Below, in pieces: positions 35,906 through 45,320 of a DNA stretch of 64,000 nt (the stretch's first letter is position 1; the number at the start of each line of letters is the position of its first letter). Source of the stretch: Fictibacillus barbaricus (lineage in GTDB: Bacteria > Bacillota > Bacilli > Bacillales > Fictibacillaceae); assembly GCF_014635025.1 (NCBI RefSeq), contig NZ_BMCE01000002.1:62001-126000 (forward strand), in the 5' to 3' direction. A program made the position numbers and the translations under genes. The notes beneath the pieces were generated by a model. It was not told the DNA's origin. It saw only the letters and a list, made by a program, of their open reading frames with translations, and searched no databases.

Positions 35906-38695
35906 TTAAATTTTCTTAGAGGAAAGAAATAAATTTTCTACCTCTTCTTTGCACACAGGGGGACTAAAATAGTAACCTTGCATAAAGGAACATCCGTTCG
36001 ATAATAAAAAGTTGATTTGTTCATGTGTCTCTACACCTTCTGCAATTACATTTAAGTTCAAGTTCTGTGCTAAAGAGATGATGGTATTCGTGATAGCAGC
36101 GTTATTCTTGTCTTGTACGATATCCTGAACAAAAGTCTGGTCAATTTTTAAGATATCGATCGGAAAGTTTTTCAGATATCCGAGTGAAGAATAACCTGTA
36201 CCAAAATCATCTATCGCAATTCTTATACCTAGTTCTTTTAATTTTTTCATGATACATAATGTTGATGCTGTTTCTTGAATGATTGCGTTCTCGGTGAGTT
36301 CTAGGACAAGAAACTCAGATGATAGTCCTGTCTCATGAAGCGTTTGTTGGATCAGAGAACTTAGAGTTTTCTGATTAAACTGTTGTGCTGCTATGTTCAC
36401 AGATAAGTAGACTCTTGGAAATCCTTTGTCATGCCATTCTTTGATCTGCTTACAAGCATTCTTGAGAACCCATTCACCAATCGGTACAATCAAGCCTGTC
36501 TCCTCAGCAATAGGGATGAATTCTAAAGGAGAGATCATTCCTCTCGTCGGATGGTTCCAGCGTAATAAAGCTTCAACCCCGACTATTTCTTTGTTTTGTA
36601 AATCTACTTGTGGCTGATAGAAGATAACAAACTCGTCATTCTGTAACGCCTTGTTCAGATCACTTTCTAGCCTTATGCTATCCAGGGATTTGAAGTCCAT
36701 GCCACTTTCATAGAAACAGTAGTTACCCCCAGAGGATTCTTTTGCTTTATACATGGCTGTATCAGCGTTCTTTATTAAAATGTCTGAGGTGCCGCCGTCT
36801 CGAGGGTACAAACTTATACCCATGCTCGTCTTTATAAAGACTTCGTTGCCGTCCAAGTCAAAAGGACTTGAGAAGGACTCCAAGACTCGTTCTGCGAATC
36901 TTCTTACTTCATCCTCATCACTCACCTTAGGTAGAATGATCGTGAACTCATCTCCCCCTTGACGAGAGACCATACAATCTTTCGGTGTGAATGATACAAG
37001 ACGTTCTGCTACTTTTCTTAACAGTTCATCGCCAAAACTATGTCCCATGGAATCATTGATTGTTTTAAACCGGTCAAGATCCAAAAACATAACCGCCAGT
37101 TTTTCATTATGTAACTTAGCCTGAAGGAGCTCTTGTTTTAATTTGTCCCTGAATAGGACCCGGTTCGGAAGGTTGGTTGAACTGTCATAATAAGCATGAT
37201 ATTTAATCTTCTCTTCCATCTTTTTACGGATCGTGTTGTCTTTGAAGGTTATGACATAACCTACAACTTCATTTTCTTCTTTTATAGAAGATGCGACGAA
37301 CTCTACCGGAAAAGGAGCTCCATCCTTCTTAAAGAAATGTTTATCCGTATACAAGCAGTTCTCAGGTAGGATAAACTTCTCTTCTTCATTATGGATCATA
37401 TTTTTATAGATCTTGTTGAAAGATTGGCCGATCAGTTCTTCTTTTGACTCATACCCCAGCATGCTAGCCGCAGCTGGATTGCAGAAAGTAAACTGTCCCT
37501 CAAGGTCTAATCCAAATATACCTTCTCCTGCTGAATCGAGTATCAGTTCGATCTCCCTGCTCAACCGTTTCAGCTGACTTACTGCCTCGTTTAATTCATC
37601 ATTTTTTTGCATGAGCTCAGATGTACGTTCTTGTATGATGATCTCTTGTTTTTCAAAGAATAGAAGGTTGAATAGAGCAAGTGCAGTAGCATCCACAATA
37701 GATTGAGCGAGTTGAAGATCCCATTCAGAATAGACACTATTGTTCTCGTCTAGATTGACCACGGGAATGGTTCCGAGTACCTCCCCCATGGCAACCAGTG
37801 GCATCATGTATAACCCTTTTATTCCAAAGTTCCGGCATGCATCATGGTTAGGTCTTGGATCAGAGTCTACATCAGGGATATATACTGCTTTTTTTGTCGT
37901 GATCACTTCCTGAAAAAGTTTATCCTTCTTATAATCGATCTTTACTTGGCCATGTGTTTTTTTCCAGTCTTCTTCTGTCCAATCGCTTTCCTTGCTTAAA
38001 CTTGCGGGACGTAATTTTCTTTCTGCGATCGGATCGATGATGTGCGCTCCGATATTTGAGTTGCCCAGAACCTTACCAACATAATAAAAACATTTGTCTA
38101 AGACTTCTTGCATGGTCGAACATTGGGATAGTTCTCTGTTAACATCTAACAAAAGTTGCTTTTCTCTTAGCAGTTTTTCTTTTCTGTTGAGACTGTTTGC
38201 GTTTCTAATCGCGACAGCGGCCATATTAACAAAAGCCTCAACGGTCTGTATCTCAGATTGTGATAGATTCATTGGAACACCATAATCAAACAAGAATACT
38301 AGTCCATACGTCTCCTCACCGTTGAAGATAGGTACACACAATAACGATTTGATGCTGAACGCATGTATTGGACCAGGATCTGGCCTGTTATCTTTTGAAG
38401 TATCTGGGATATAGATGGCTTCTTTCGTAGCTAAGACTTCCTTAGCCAACAGATCAACGTTTGGATCGATGATGAGCTTATCTAACGTTATACCGTTTAT
38501 AACATCAGGCTTTCCTACAAAACCCTTAAAAGTGCCATCACCCTGAGGGAGATAGATACCTATAGAGTCACATCGTACGATCTCTTCAGAGATAGCAGAG
38601 ACAACATGTTCTAAAACATCTTTTAACTCAAGTTTTGTATTGATCAACTTTGTAATATATGCTAGCCGAGAATATCTTGATTGGTTCTCTGACAT
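35906..38695 (-). CDS. GAF-GAF-PAS-GGDEF-EAL cyclic di-GMP protein
   Basis: 929 residues, soluble. Two GAF domains (about 10-165 and 185-350), a coiled-coil linker, a PAS domain (about 375-490, EIILDSAGEGIFGLDLEGQF), a GGDEF domain (about 500-660) with the intact active site RQGGDEF, and an EAL domain (about 675-925) with EALLRWNHP and DDFGTGYSSLGYL. Both catalytic motifs are intact, so it could make and degrade c-di-GMP; in such fusions one activity often dominates. ATG 38695 with GGAGG upstream. First gene of an apparent two-gene unit with the TPP enzyme. Confidence 0.94.
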   Translation of the reverse strand: MSENQSRYSRLAYITKLINTKLELKDVLEHVVSAISEEIVRCDSIGIYLPQGDGTFKGFVGKPDVINGITLDKLIIDPNVDLLAKEVLATKEAIYIPDTSKDNRPDPGPIHAFSIKSLLCVPIFNGEETYGLVFLFDYGVPMNLSQSEIQTVEAFVNMAAVAIRNANSLNRKEKLLREKQLLLDVNRELSQCSTMQEVLDKCFYYVGKVLGNSNIGAHIIDPIAERKLRPASLSKESDWTEEDWKKTHGQVKIDYKKDKLFQEVITTKKAVYIPDVDSDPRPNHDACRNFGIKGLYMMPLVAMGEVLGTIPVVNLDENNSVYSEWDLQLAQSIVDATALALFNLLFFEKQEIIIQERTSELMQKNDELNEAVSQLKRLSREIELILDSAGEGIFGLDLEGQFTFCNPAAASMLGYESKEELIGQSFNKIYKNMIHNEEEKFILPENCLYTDKHFFKKDGAPFPVEFVASSIKEENEVVGYVITFKDNTIRKKMEEKIKYHAYYDSSTNLPNRVLFRDKLKQELLQAKLHNEKLAVMFLDLDRFKTINDSMGHSFGDELLRKVAERLVSFTPKDCMVSRQGGDEFTIILPKVSDEDEVRRFAERVLESFSSPFDLDGNEVFIKTSMGISLYPRDGGTSDILIKNADTAMYKAKESSGGNYCFYESGMDFKSLDSIRLESDLNKALQNDEFVIFYQPQVDLQNKEIVGVEALLRWNHPTRGMISPLEFIPIAEETGLIVPIGEWVLKNACKQIKEWHDKGFPRVYLSVNIAAQQFNQKTLSSLIQQTLHETGLSSEFLVLELTENAIIQETASTLCIMKKLKELGIRIAIDDFGTGYSSLGYLKNFPIDILKIDQTFVQDIVQDKNNAAITNTIISLAQNLNLNVIAEGVETHEQINFLLSNGCSFMQGYYFSPPVCKEEVENLFLSSKKI

Positions 38696-38927
38696 AATAT
38701 TCCTCCAAGTATAACGTTCTTATTTCTTAAACTTTTTTAAGGTGTTAATCCTTTTAATTTATCGGACTACAAATCATTATTTAAATAGAGATTAAGAAAT
38801 TTAAATATTCATAAAGAATAGATTTTTATTTATCCTTCTTAAAGAATTCAAGAACTGTATAAAGATGAATGATATTAATGGAGGGTTTACTTTCTTTTCA
38901 TTTTTAGATTTCTACTGAGATTGTTAA

Positions 38928-38965
38928 TTCAATAAAAAATGCACTCCTCCTTAATGAGAATAAGC
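38928..38965 (+). repeat. dispersed repeat, degraded type A copy
   Basis: TTCAATAAAAAATGCACTCCTCCTTAATGAGAATAAGCAC; the tail is lost. Confidence 0.5.
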
Positions 38966-39001
38966 ACAAAAATTTGTAGGTAAGTTGTAGGAAAATTTTT
39001 T

Positions 39002-39052
39002 TCATCAAAAAAGTGCACTTCTCCTTTTTAGAGAAATGCACCAGTTTGAATA
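39002..39052 (+). repeat. dispersed repeat, type A copy
   Basis: TCATCAAAAAAGTGCACTTCTCC...GAGAAATGCACCAGTTTGAATAA. Confidence 0.7.
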
Positions 39053-39333
39053 AAAACAGTTTAAAAAAGCAGCTATAACTACTATTTTGATAAATCTCTT
39101 GTTTTTGTGACGACGTTAATTTAAATTTCAAAGCAATTGAAGCGATAATACTGGACATCCCTATTAAGAGGAACAGATAGAGTGTATTGAATAATAAAAG
39201 TCATAACATTTCCTTCCATTAGGTCGTTATTATAACCACATTTCACCATAAACGGATGACACTGCTTTTAAAATTTTACCTACGCTTTAACTTCAAATAA
39301 CTATTAAATGGACATGTCCCTCCATATCATTTA

Positions 39334-39714
39334 TTAAGATTTCTTCTTTTTATAGAAAAACCCAGAAAGAAGGATTAATGAATATGCCCATAATAACCAA
39401 GAACCAAATATTCTGTCAGTCTCTGGTTTCAAGTTTGTAAAAATGTCGGAAAAAAAAATTAAAACGATCGTATCAAGTAACATTCCAGGTAATGCTATGA
39501 AAATAGCTGCTTTTAATTGTTGGTTTGAATTTAACTTTTTCCACCGATAAATAGGTAGAGTAAGGACAATTATTAAAGGAATAACAAGAATATAAGAAAC
39601 AATTAATAAAACTGGACTAGTAAGGATAAAGAAAAATTGACCAGTCAACCTAAATATCGCAGAAGCACTTAACCAAACTAAAAATCCCCAAAATAGAAAA
39701 AACATCTTTTTCAC
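39334..39714 (-). CDS. small integral membrane protein (DUF5367-like)
   Basis: 126 residues, four hydrophobic helices. The start MKKMFFLFWGFLVWLSASAI and FRLTGQFFF resemble DUF5367 proteins of Bacillus; the assignment is by eye. Ends in a basic FFYKKKKS tail. No operon partner. Function unknown. Confidence 0.65.
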   Translation of the reverse strand: MKKMFFLFWGFLVWLSASAIFRLTGQFFFILTSPVLLIVSYILVIPLIIVLTLPIYRWKKLNSNQQLKAAIFIALPGMLLDTIVLIFFSDIFTNLKPETDRIFGSWLLWAYSLILLSGFFYKKKKS

Positions 39715-39905
39715 TCCATACTATTTATGTGATTAATATAGTTAACAATCTCTTTTATTCATTATATATGTTCTATAACTTCTTAATTTCCCCTTCTGTT
39801 TTTACCCAGTGAAAAATGATTTCTTCTTTCACAAACCGGTACAATTCAAAAACACATATCTTTTTACAGATATGTAATTGAAAGGATCTTCCATACTTAC
39901 AAAAA

Positions 39906-39933
39906 TGCCTCCGCAGCATTTGCTATGGAGGCA
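39906..39933 (-). terminator. terminator of the subtilase gene
   Basis: On the minus strand TGCCTCC...GGAGGCA followed by TTTTTG, 20 nt after the stop. Confidence 0.75.
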
Positions 39934-39954
39934 CAACCTACTAAATAAATATTC

Positions 39955-41664
39955 TTATTGGTTCAGTGTTCTTGTTAAGGATACAGCTCCTGCGCTTACA
40001 TCAAAGAAGTAATTACCTGAACCGCTGTAGGAAGAAACTCTAATCTTATAGTTTCCGGTTACAGTAGGTTTAAAACTGATGGTTTCTTGGCGTTTCGTCC
40101 CTTCAGCTTTCGATACGAGTGTCCCAGAAGGATTGTAGACATACACGTCAAAGTCAGGACTTGAAGAGAACCAGCTAGATGTCCAATTCGGCATTATCGT
40201 AGTGATGGCAATGGGATAGGAAGTGGTGTTCACGCTTAACAAGAACTCATCTGCTTTGCTTTTACCTGCAAGCGAGTCAGATGTAAATAAATGATTAGGC
40301 ACCGTTATGTTTGTGCCGCTATAGCTTCCCGCACTTTTGATCGCTTCATAGCCATCGAGCCTGCCATTTCCGTAATCGATGTCTTTTCCTGCCGGTCCAA
40401 AATCGATAGCGGTACTATAGAGTGTGTTTGCAACTTGAGAGGGAGTAAGGTTTGGATTGGCATCTAACATCAAAGCGATCGTTCCTGCTGTAAATGGAGT
40501 CGCCATACTTGTTCCGCTGTAAGCAACATAACCTGTTGTTGAATTAGCTTGTGGTGCTGTAATATTGTAGCCTGGCGCGACGATGTCCGGTTTGATCCGG
40601 TTATCAGCGGTGTATCCCCGACTTGAAAAATCAGCAAGAAAGAATCCGTTCTCTCCTAGATCAGCCGCAGCTCCGACCGTTATTGCTTTATCCGCTGCGC
40701 CTGGAGATCCGATTGTATACCGAGCTGGACCTGAATTTCCAGCAGCTACTGCTACAACCAAGCCAGCATTAACTGCATTATTTACAGCTACTGAAGTGGA
40801 GTCTGTTCCGTCAGAACTTTGGCTTGTGCCAAGGCTTAAATTTAGTACCCGAATTCCGTAAACATCCTTATTTTGTACCGCCCAATCGATTCCAGCCGTT
40901 ACATTGCTCATACTTCCGCTTCCGTTTGCATCTAATACTTTGATGCCTACAAGCGAAGAACCTGACGCCACTCCTTTATTTGCTGGAGTGACTTCACCTT
41001 CCCCAGCGATAATTCCTGCTACATGTGTACCATGTCCTTGATCGTCATAAGCTGTAGTACGATTATTTACAAAATCTTTGAAACCGATTACTTTTCCATT
41101 ATCTAAATCTCTATGTGAAGCGTCGATCCCTGTATCTATTACTGCCACTGTAACGTCATTTTTAGTATAAGAATTGGCATTGCCATCTCTGTCGCCGTTT
41201 AATCCGAAATCTGTTCTTGCTTTCTCTGTACCAAACCATTTATTTGCTGTACTCATTGTCGTTTTGAACTCAACATCTAGCTCTGCGGTTTTAACAAAAG
41301 GTATTTTTGCTAATTTGTTCAGTTGTTTTTTTGAAAGAGTTGCTGCCATCCCGTCAATGATCGAGTATTCATATTTTATCTCAAAACGGCCAATTGCCTT
41401 ATCCAATGCTTTACTTCCTTTTTCTGAAAGTTTACTTGAATCAAATTGGATAATAACATCAACCCGATCTTCATCCTTCATTCCTTTTATTTTCTTTTCC
41501 AAGTTGTCAAAGAGCTTATTTTTGTTTTGATCGATTAGTGAAACCTCAGGTTGCTTTTCTTGTACATACTTCTTGATAGGAGCGCTTTCTTTTCCTTCCG
41601 CATACACGGGAACTACGAGTAATGCTGCAATCATAGGTACACTGATCCATTTTGCTTTTTTCAA
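39955..41664 (-). CDS. secreted subtilisin-like serine protease (S8) with I9 propeptide and PPC domain
   Basis: 569-residue preproprotein: signal peptide (about 1-22), inhibitor I9 propeptide (about 60-130), S8 catalytic domain (about 150-440) with Asp in VAVIDTGIDASHRDL, His in GHGTHVAGIIAGEG and Ser in GTSMATPFTAGTIAL. It ends in a C-terminal pre-peptidase (PPC) beta-sandwich (TSFKPTVTGNYKIRVSSYSG-like). The oxyanion Asn is in VAVAAGNSGP. The TTG at 41664 has GGAGGG 7 nt upstream; the earlier TTG at 41679 overlaps that site. Extracellular protein degradation during stationary phase is the usual role. Confidence 0.93.
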   Translation of the reverse strand: MKKAKWISVPMIAALLVVPVYAEGKESAPIKKYVQEKQPEVSLIDQNKNKLFDNLEKKIKGMKDEDRVDVIIQFDSSKLSEKGSKALDKAIGRFEIKYEYSIIDGMAATLSKKQLNKLAKIPFVKTAELDVEFKTTMSTANKWFGTEKARTDFGLNGDRDGNANSYTKNDVTVAVIDTGIDASHRDLDNGKVIGFKDFVNNRTTAYDDQGHGTHVAGIIAGEGEVTPANKGVASGSSLVGIKVLDANGSGSMSNVTAGIDWAVQNKDVYGIRVLNLSLGTSQSSDGTDSTSVAVNNAVNAGLVVAVAAGNSGPARYTIGSPGAADKAITVGAAADLGENGFFLADFSSRGYTADNRIKPDIVAPGYNITAPQANSTTGYVAYSGTSMATPFTAGTIALMLDANPNLTPSQVANTLYSTAIDFGPAGKDIDYGNGRLDGYEAIKSAGSYSGTNITVPNHLFTSDSLAGKSKADEFLLSVNTTSYPIAITTIMPNWTSSWFSSSPDFDVYVYNPSGTLVSKAEGTKRQETISFKPTVTGNYKIRVSSYSGSGNYFFDVSAGAVSLTRTLNQ

Positions 41665-41990
41665 ATAAAATCCCTCCAATAAGAAAAATAGCGTCTGTCA
41701 TTTTCTCGTGCTGAATGGGAGAAAACACAAACGCTACTACAAATATGTTTGAAAATCTAAATTTATTTGGGACCAATTGCAGGTTTATTTTCACTTGATT
41801 TTCAGGTCTTTTACCACGTGCGAAATATAAAAAGTTGATACATTAGATGGGTCTATTGTTTTAGAAGAAGCATTCTTTTGGTGAAACCCGTTTGTAAAGA
41901 GTAATTATGATTATATCTATGACTTATTCGCAACTTTATCAGACTCAGCAACCGTGTTCGTTTATTGAAGAAGTAAACATCTCTTGGATA

Positions 41991-42479
41991 TTAACTATTT
42001 ACTATGATATTAGATTGAAACCAAGCTCTAAGCTTATCAGCATGCGATAAGCGTTCAGAGGGATCACTTAAACTGCCATGGGTCAAATAAAGATTATCAT
42101 TGAAATATCTAGGGTATACATGCAGGTGGTAATGCCAAACATCCTGACTTCCACCGGGTTCATTATGTTGTCTTGTTGAGATACCATCACATTCGTAACA
42201 CTCCTTAAGTGCAAAAGAGACCTGCTTGGATAACGTATGAATTCTAGTGGCTATATCTATTGGTAAATCAAATATATTTTCATAGTGATCATTCGGTATG
42301 ATAATCACGTGACCTTTATTATTCGGCCACCATAATGTAGCGATCAATGCAGTTACGTGATTGTCTTTATAAATTATATCTTGCTGCTTAGTCTGAACTA
42401 ACTTGTTATCTTCGTCCTCTTCCCCTTTAACAATCAAACAAAAAGGACAAGTGTAATTAGAAGGCATATGTTTATACAT
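41991..42479 (-). CDS. HIT-family hydrolase
   Basis: 162 residues from ATG 42479 (AGGAG upstream). HIT signature VWHYHLHVYPRYF is H-x-H-x-H with the nucleophilic middle His; NNKGHVIIIPNDHYENIFDL is the preceding conserved strand and loop. A CPFC pair near the N-terminus suggests a zinc site. Family members hydrolyse dinucleoside polyphosphates or nucleoside phosphoramidates. Monocistronic. Confidence 0.9.
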   Translation of the reverse strand: MYKHMPSNYTCPFCLIVKGEEDEDNKLVQTKQQDIIYKDNHVTALIATLWWPNNKGHVIIIPNDHYENIFDLPIDIATRIHTLSKQVSFALKECYECDGISTRQHNEPGGSQDVWHYHLHVYPRYFNDNLYLTHGSLSDPSERLSHADKLRAWFQSNIIVNS

Positions 42480-42562
42480 AAATTTTTTTCTCCTAAAAGT
42501 AATGTGATTATTAACTTTTCGATAGTACATAGATAATTCCTTTAAAAACCTAGCCACTTACT

Positions 42563-42600
42563 TTAATAAAAAAATGCATTTCTCACTCTTGGTTGAATAT
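42563..42600 (+). repeat. dispersed repeat, degraded type A copy
   Basis: TTTAATAAAAAAATGCATTTCTCACTCTTGGTTGAAT: left half kept, right arm deleted. Confidence 0.6.
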
Positions 42601-42735
42601 CATCTTAGACATCCACATTGCATTGATATATTAGAAAGCCCTCTTTTTTGAATTTACCTTCGTTAAAGGAATCATAGGTTTTTAACTTGAATAATAATGG
42701 GTGAGGAATCTTTCAAGTAAGAGGAGGCTTTTCGT

Positions 42736-43263
42736 ATGAATAACCAAGTAAAGGAAATGTATGATTATCACACCTGGGCCAACGGAAAAATCTTTGAACG
42801 ACTAAAAGAATTACCAGAGGATTTATACAAAAAAGAATTGAAGCCAAGTATTTTTCCATCTATTCAAATGGTGATGATCCACATTTATCTTACTGATACT
42901 TTATGGTTGGAGGTGATGTCCGGCAAAGACATGAAGGAAGTCTGGGGTGCTAATGACCAGGTAAGGCTGCAGGCTGAGACCTGTACGCTGGTGGAAATGG
43001 AAACGAAGTACAATGAACTCAGCGAGAGATACAATGCCTTCATCCAGCAAAACGATATGGAAAAAGTATTCACTGTTGATAACCCATACGCTGGCCTCCT
43101 AGACACCACGCCAACCGAAACGATTTTCCATATCTCCACTCACGGCAACTATCACCGTGGGAATATAGCTGCCATGTTAAGGCAGGAAGGGCATGCTTCT
43201 GTCATGCAGGATTACGGATTGTATTTGTATGTGCAGAGAAACGGGTTTAAGAGTCCAGTTTAA
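42736..43263 (+). CDS. DinB family protein
   Basis: 175 residues, four-helix-bundle DinB/YfiT-type putative metal-dependent hydrolase: MYDYHTWANGKIFERLKELP opens with one metal-ligand His; MIHIYLTDTLWLEVMSG gives the second region; HISTHGNYHRGNIAAMLRQ gives the last His pair. GAGGAGG lies before the ATG. A strong terminator follows. Relatives use bacillithiol as co-substrate in some cases; its own function is unknown. Confidence 0.92.
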   Translation: MNNQVKEMYDYHTWANGKIFERLKELPEDLYKKELKPSIFPSIQMVMIHIYLTDTLWLEVMSGKDMKEVWGANDQVRLQAETCTLVEMETKYNELSERYNAFIQQNDMEKVFTVDNPYAGLLDTTPTETIFHISTHGNYHRGNIAAMLRQEGHASVMQDYGLYLYVQRNGFKSPV

Positions 43264-43269
43264 TAAATC

Positions 43270-43303
43270 GTGCAGCCCTCTTTTTTAGGGGCTGCTTTTT
43301 TTT
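43270..43303 (+). terminator. intrinsic terminator after dinB-like gene
   Basis: GCAGCCC ... GGGGCTGCTTTTTTTT. Confidence 0.9.
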
Positions 43304-43373
43304 AAAACATTTTTGTATTGATAACTTAAATTATCTCTCTAACTGATTCTCTTCCTTCCCAGAACCTTTTCTT

Positions 43374-43413
43374 AAATAAAAAAGCATTTCTCCTTTCTTG
43401 AAGAAATGCACCC
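43374..43413 (+). repeat. dispersed repeat, type A copy after LysE gene
   Basis: AAATAAAAAAGCATTTCTCC...GAAGAAATGCACCCC. Minus strand: stem then CTTTTTTATT, 35 nt beyond the LysE-family stop. Confidence 0.75.
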
Positions 43414-43447
43414 CTTATTCCGTTTCTTTTTAATAGGAATTGCTTTA

Positions 43448-44062
43448 TTATTCTTGTGTTTCAAAAGCTAACTTTAAACCCAAACCTATATAGACTAAAG
43501 CTACGGCTTTCCCAACCCACTTTAAACTTTGATTAGTTTTAGTAAATAACTTTTGACCTATTATGCTCGTTAGGAATGTTATGAAAGTTGTATAAATTAT
43601 GCTCATCAGTACAAATGTTAGCCCAAGTATTAAAAGCTGAATTGTAACTGGGTAGCTGTCGCTTCGAACAAATTGCGGTAAGAAAGCTAAGAAAAAAAGG
43701 GCTGTCTTTGGGTTTAGTAATTCAATCAATAAAGCCTGACGAAAAGATACATTAGGATTCACCGTTTCTACAGTAGGTTTTTTAACCTTTTTTGTTTTAT
43801 TAATCAAAGCACTTATTCCTAAATAAACTAAGTATGCAGCACCCATATATTTAACCACTTCAAAAGCAAATGCAGAAGTCATTAAAATTGCAGAAAGCCC
43901 AAGAACTGCCGCGAAAGTATGGATTAAATCACCAACAGCAATACCCAGACCTGTAATAATTCCGATCTTCTTACCACCTTTAATAGTCTGAGATATTGTT
44001 ATAAAAACAGCAGGACCTGGGATTAAAAATAATAGTAGGACAACAAAAATAAAAGTCATCAT
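43448..44062 (-). CDS. LysE/RhtB-family amino acid exporter
   Basis: 204 residues with six helices. FVVLLLFLIPGPAVFITISQ near the N-terminus is the conserved PGP motif; GKKIGIITGLGIAVGDLIHT and FRQALLIELLNPKTALFFLA are the other family signatures. ATG 44062 or 44059, with GAAGGGAA upstream. Substrate (threonine, homoserine, lysine or other metabolite) not determinable. Confidence 0.9.
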   Translation of the reverse strand: MMTFIFVVLLLFLIPGPAVFITISQTIKGGKKIGIITGLGIAVGDLIHTFAAVLGLSAILMTSAFAFEVVKYMGAAYLVYLGISALINKTKKVKKPTVETVNPNVSFRQALLIELLNPKTALFFLAFLPQFVRSDSYPVTIQLLILGLTFVLMSIIYTTFITFLTSIIGQKLFTKTNQSLKWVGKAVALVYIGLGLKLAFETQE

Positions 44063-44110
44063 GCTTCATCATTCCCTTCCGTATTGTATATTCAATTAAA
44101 CTGTCCTTTA

Positions 44111-44164
44111 ATTCAATAAAAAGTTGCATTTCTCCTTCTTGAGGAAATGCGCCTGTTTGTTGAC
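44111..44164 (+). repeat. dispersed repeat, type A copy
   Basis: TTCAATAAAAAGTTGCATTTCTCC...GAGGAAATGCGCCTGTTTGTTGA. The minus-strand terminator lies 25 nt beyond the lysoplasmalogenase stop. Confidence 0.8.
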
Positions 44165-44187
44165 TACTAATAAATAACTATATTTCT

Positions 44188-44826
44188 TTATAAAACTACC
44201 TTATGAATGGATAAAGAAAATAAATATTGTGCAAGAAAATAGGTAGACATCACTAAATAGTGTCTATACTTTAGAGGTTTAATGAACCGATCCCAAGCAA
44301 GTGCTGCATCTGAAAAATAAAAAAGAGAAGCAGCCATTATTATGAATGGATTTTCTGTCAAAATAGAAACCCATACCATACTAGTAATAAATACTACGTA
44401 AATAAACACTGCAACCATTAGAGGATATCCCCCTTTAAACCGTTTTCCTTTTACTAATTGAATAAAAAATAGAAGGGCTACTGTTAGTAAACAAACTGTA
44501 AAAAATACACTCACCTCCACTTGCTGGGGTTGTATTTGAAGGCAGGCTATAATGTAACAAACATGAGCTACAAGGAAAGATACAAGGCCATGGAGGAATC
44601 GATCGTGAGGGACCATTAAAAATATGTCACCTATTAATGACAAAAGTAAACCGATGATAATCCACCATGCATAGGACGAAGGAGTACTAGTCAGTGCCAA
44701 AAGAATGATCATGAGCATTGTACCTGGTTTGAGAATATAAATAAGAGTTTGATTGTTATGTTTAATTGCAAAAAGGTAAGTTAAGGATGAGAAAAGAATG
44801 ATTGAAGAAAAAATATTAAAAGTCAT
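44188..44826 (-). CDS. lysoplasmalogenase (YhhN/TMEM86 family)
   Basis: 212 residues, about eight helices. Signature runs: YILKPGTMLMIILLALT, GLLLSLIGDIFLMVPHDRF with HGLVSFLVAHVCYI, and MAASLFYFSDAALAWDRF. The paired Asp-containing motifs (GDIFL and SDAALA) are those of YhhN/TMEM86, which cleave the vinyl-ether bond of lysoplasmalogens. In Bacillus the physiological substrate is uncertain. Starts at ATG 44826. Confidence 0.85.
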   Translation of the reverse strand: MTFNIFSSIILFSSLTYLFAIKHNNQTLIYILKPGTMLMIILLALTSTPSSYAWWIIIGLLLSLIGDIFLMVPHDRFLHGLVSFLVAHVCYIIACLQIQPQQVEVSVFFTVCLLTVALLFFIQLVKGKRFKGGYPLMVAVFIYVVFITSMVWVSILTENPFIIMAASLFYFSDAALAWDRFIKPLKYRHYLVMSTYFLAQYLFSLSIHKVVL

Positions 44827-44877
44827 TGTAATTCCACTCCTTATTTATTGTAACCTCGTCAATAATCTTCCATATAG

Positions 44878-44932
44878 TTCAATATAAAAGTGCACTTCTC
44901 CTCCTTGAAGAAATGCACCCTTAAGTTGTAGA
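44878..44932 (+). repeat. dispersed repeat, type A copy after the 25-residue peptide gene
   Basis: TTCAATATAAAAGTGCACTTCTCC...GAAGAAATGCACCCTTAAGTTGTAGAA. On the minus strand it forms a terminator starting 4 nt after the stop of the 44937-45014 ORF. Confidence 0.8.
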
Positions 44933-44936
44933 ATCT

Positions 44937-45014
44937 TTATTTGTTAATTAACCAAGATACAATTAGAAATATTGCAATTAAAGCCCAACTAATGGAATAT
45001 CCATATTTTTTCAA
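44937..45014 (-). CDS. 25-residue single-helix membrane peptide
   Basis: TTG start at 45014 with AAAGGAGTG 7-8 nt upstream. The product begins MKKYGYSISWALIAIFLIVS and ends WLINK: a short cytoplasmic basic end and one transmembrane helix. A terminator-forming repeat begins 4 nt after its stop, which supports a dedicated transcript. Small membrane peptides of this size are common in sporulating Bacillus, but I cannot assign a family. Confidence 0.6.
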   Translation of the reverse strand: MKKYGYSISWALIAIFLIVSWLINK

Positions 45015-45219
45015 AAAATTACACTCCTTTTAAGAATTAATAATTCATTGGAGAGAAGTCAAGAAGGAAAAAAACAAAAAACTCGCCTTATTTTACCATA
45101 AATTTCAATTTAGTGAGATTTTCTTATTCAACAATTTGGCTGTTTGTTCAATAACTATTTTCATCTACTTTTTCTATAAATGAACTCATAAACAGCTTTT
45201 GTGAATTGTATACGAAAGA

Positions 45220-45251
45220 AGCCATCTAATTCATATGCAAATTAGATGGCT
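45220..45251 (-). terminator. 12-bp hairpin, probable terminator of wrbA
   Basis: AGCCATCTAATT, 8-nt loop, AATTAGATGGCT, 70 nt beyond the wrbA stop; the minus-strand exit has CTTTCG, only weakly T-rich. Confidence 0.55.
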
Positions 45252-45320
45252 AATTGTATTACTTTTTCTGTTTTGTATTCCTTGAAAACATTAATTCACC
45301 CTTTATCTTTAAGATTGGGT

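Noticed and set aside
38904-39158. 84-codon minus-strand frame
   Set aside because: It is a translation of two degraded copies of the intergenic repeat.
41546-41794. 82-codon frame overlapping the subtilase start
   Set aside because: Out of frame with the subtilase signal peptide and lacks its own support.
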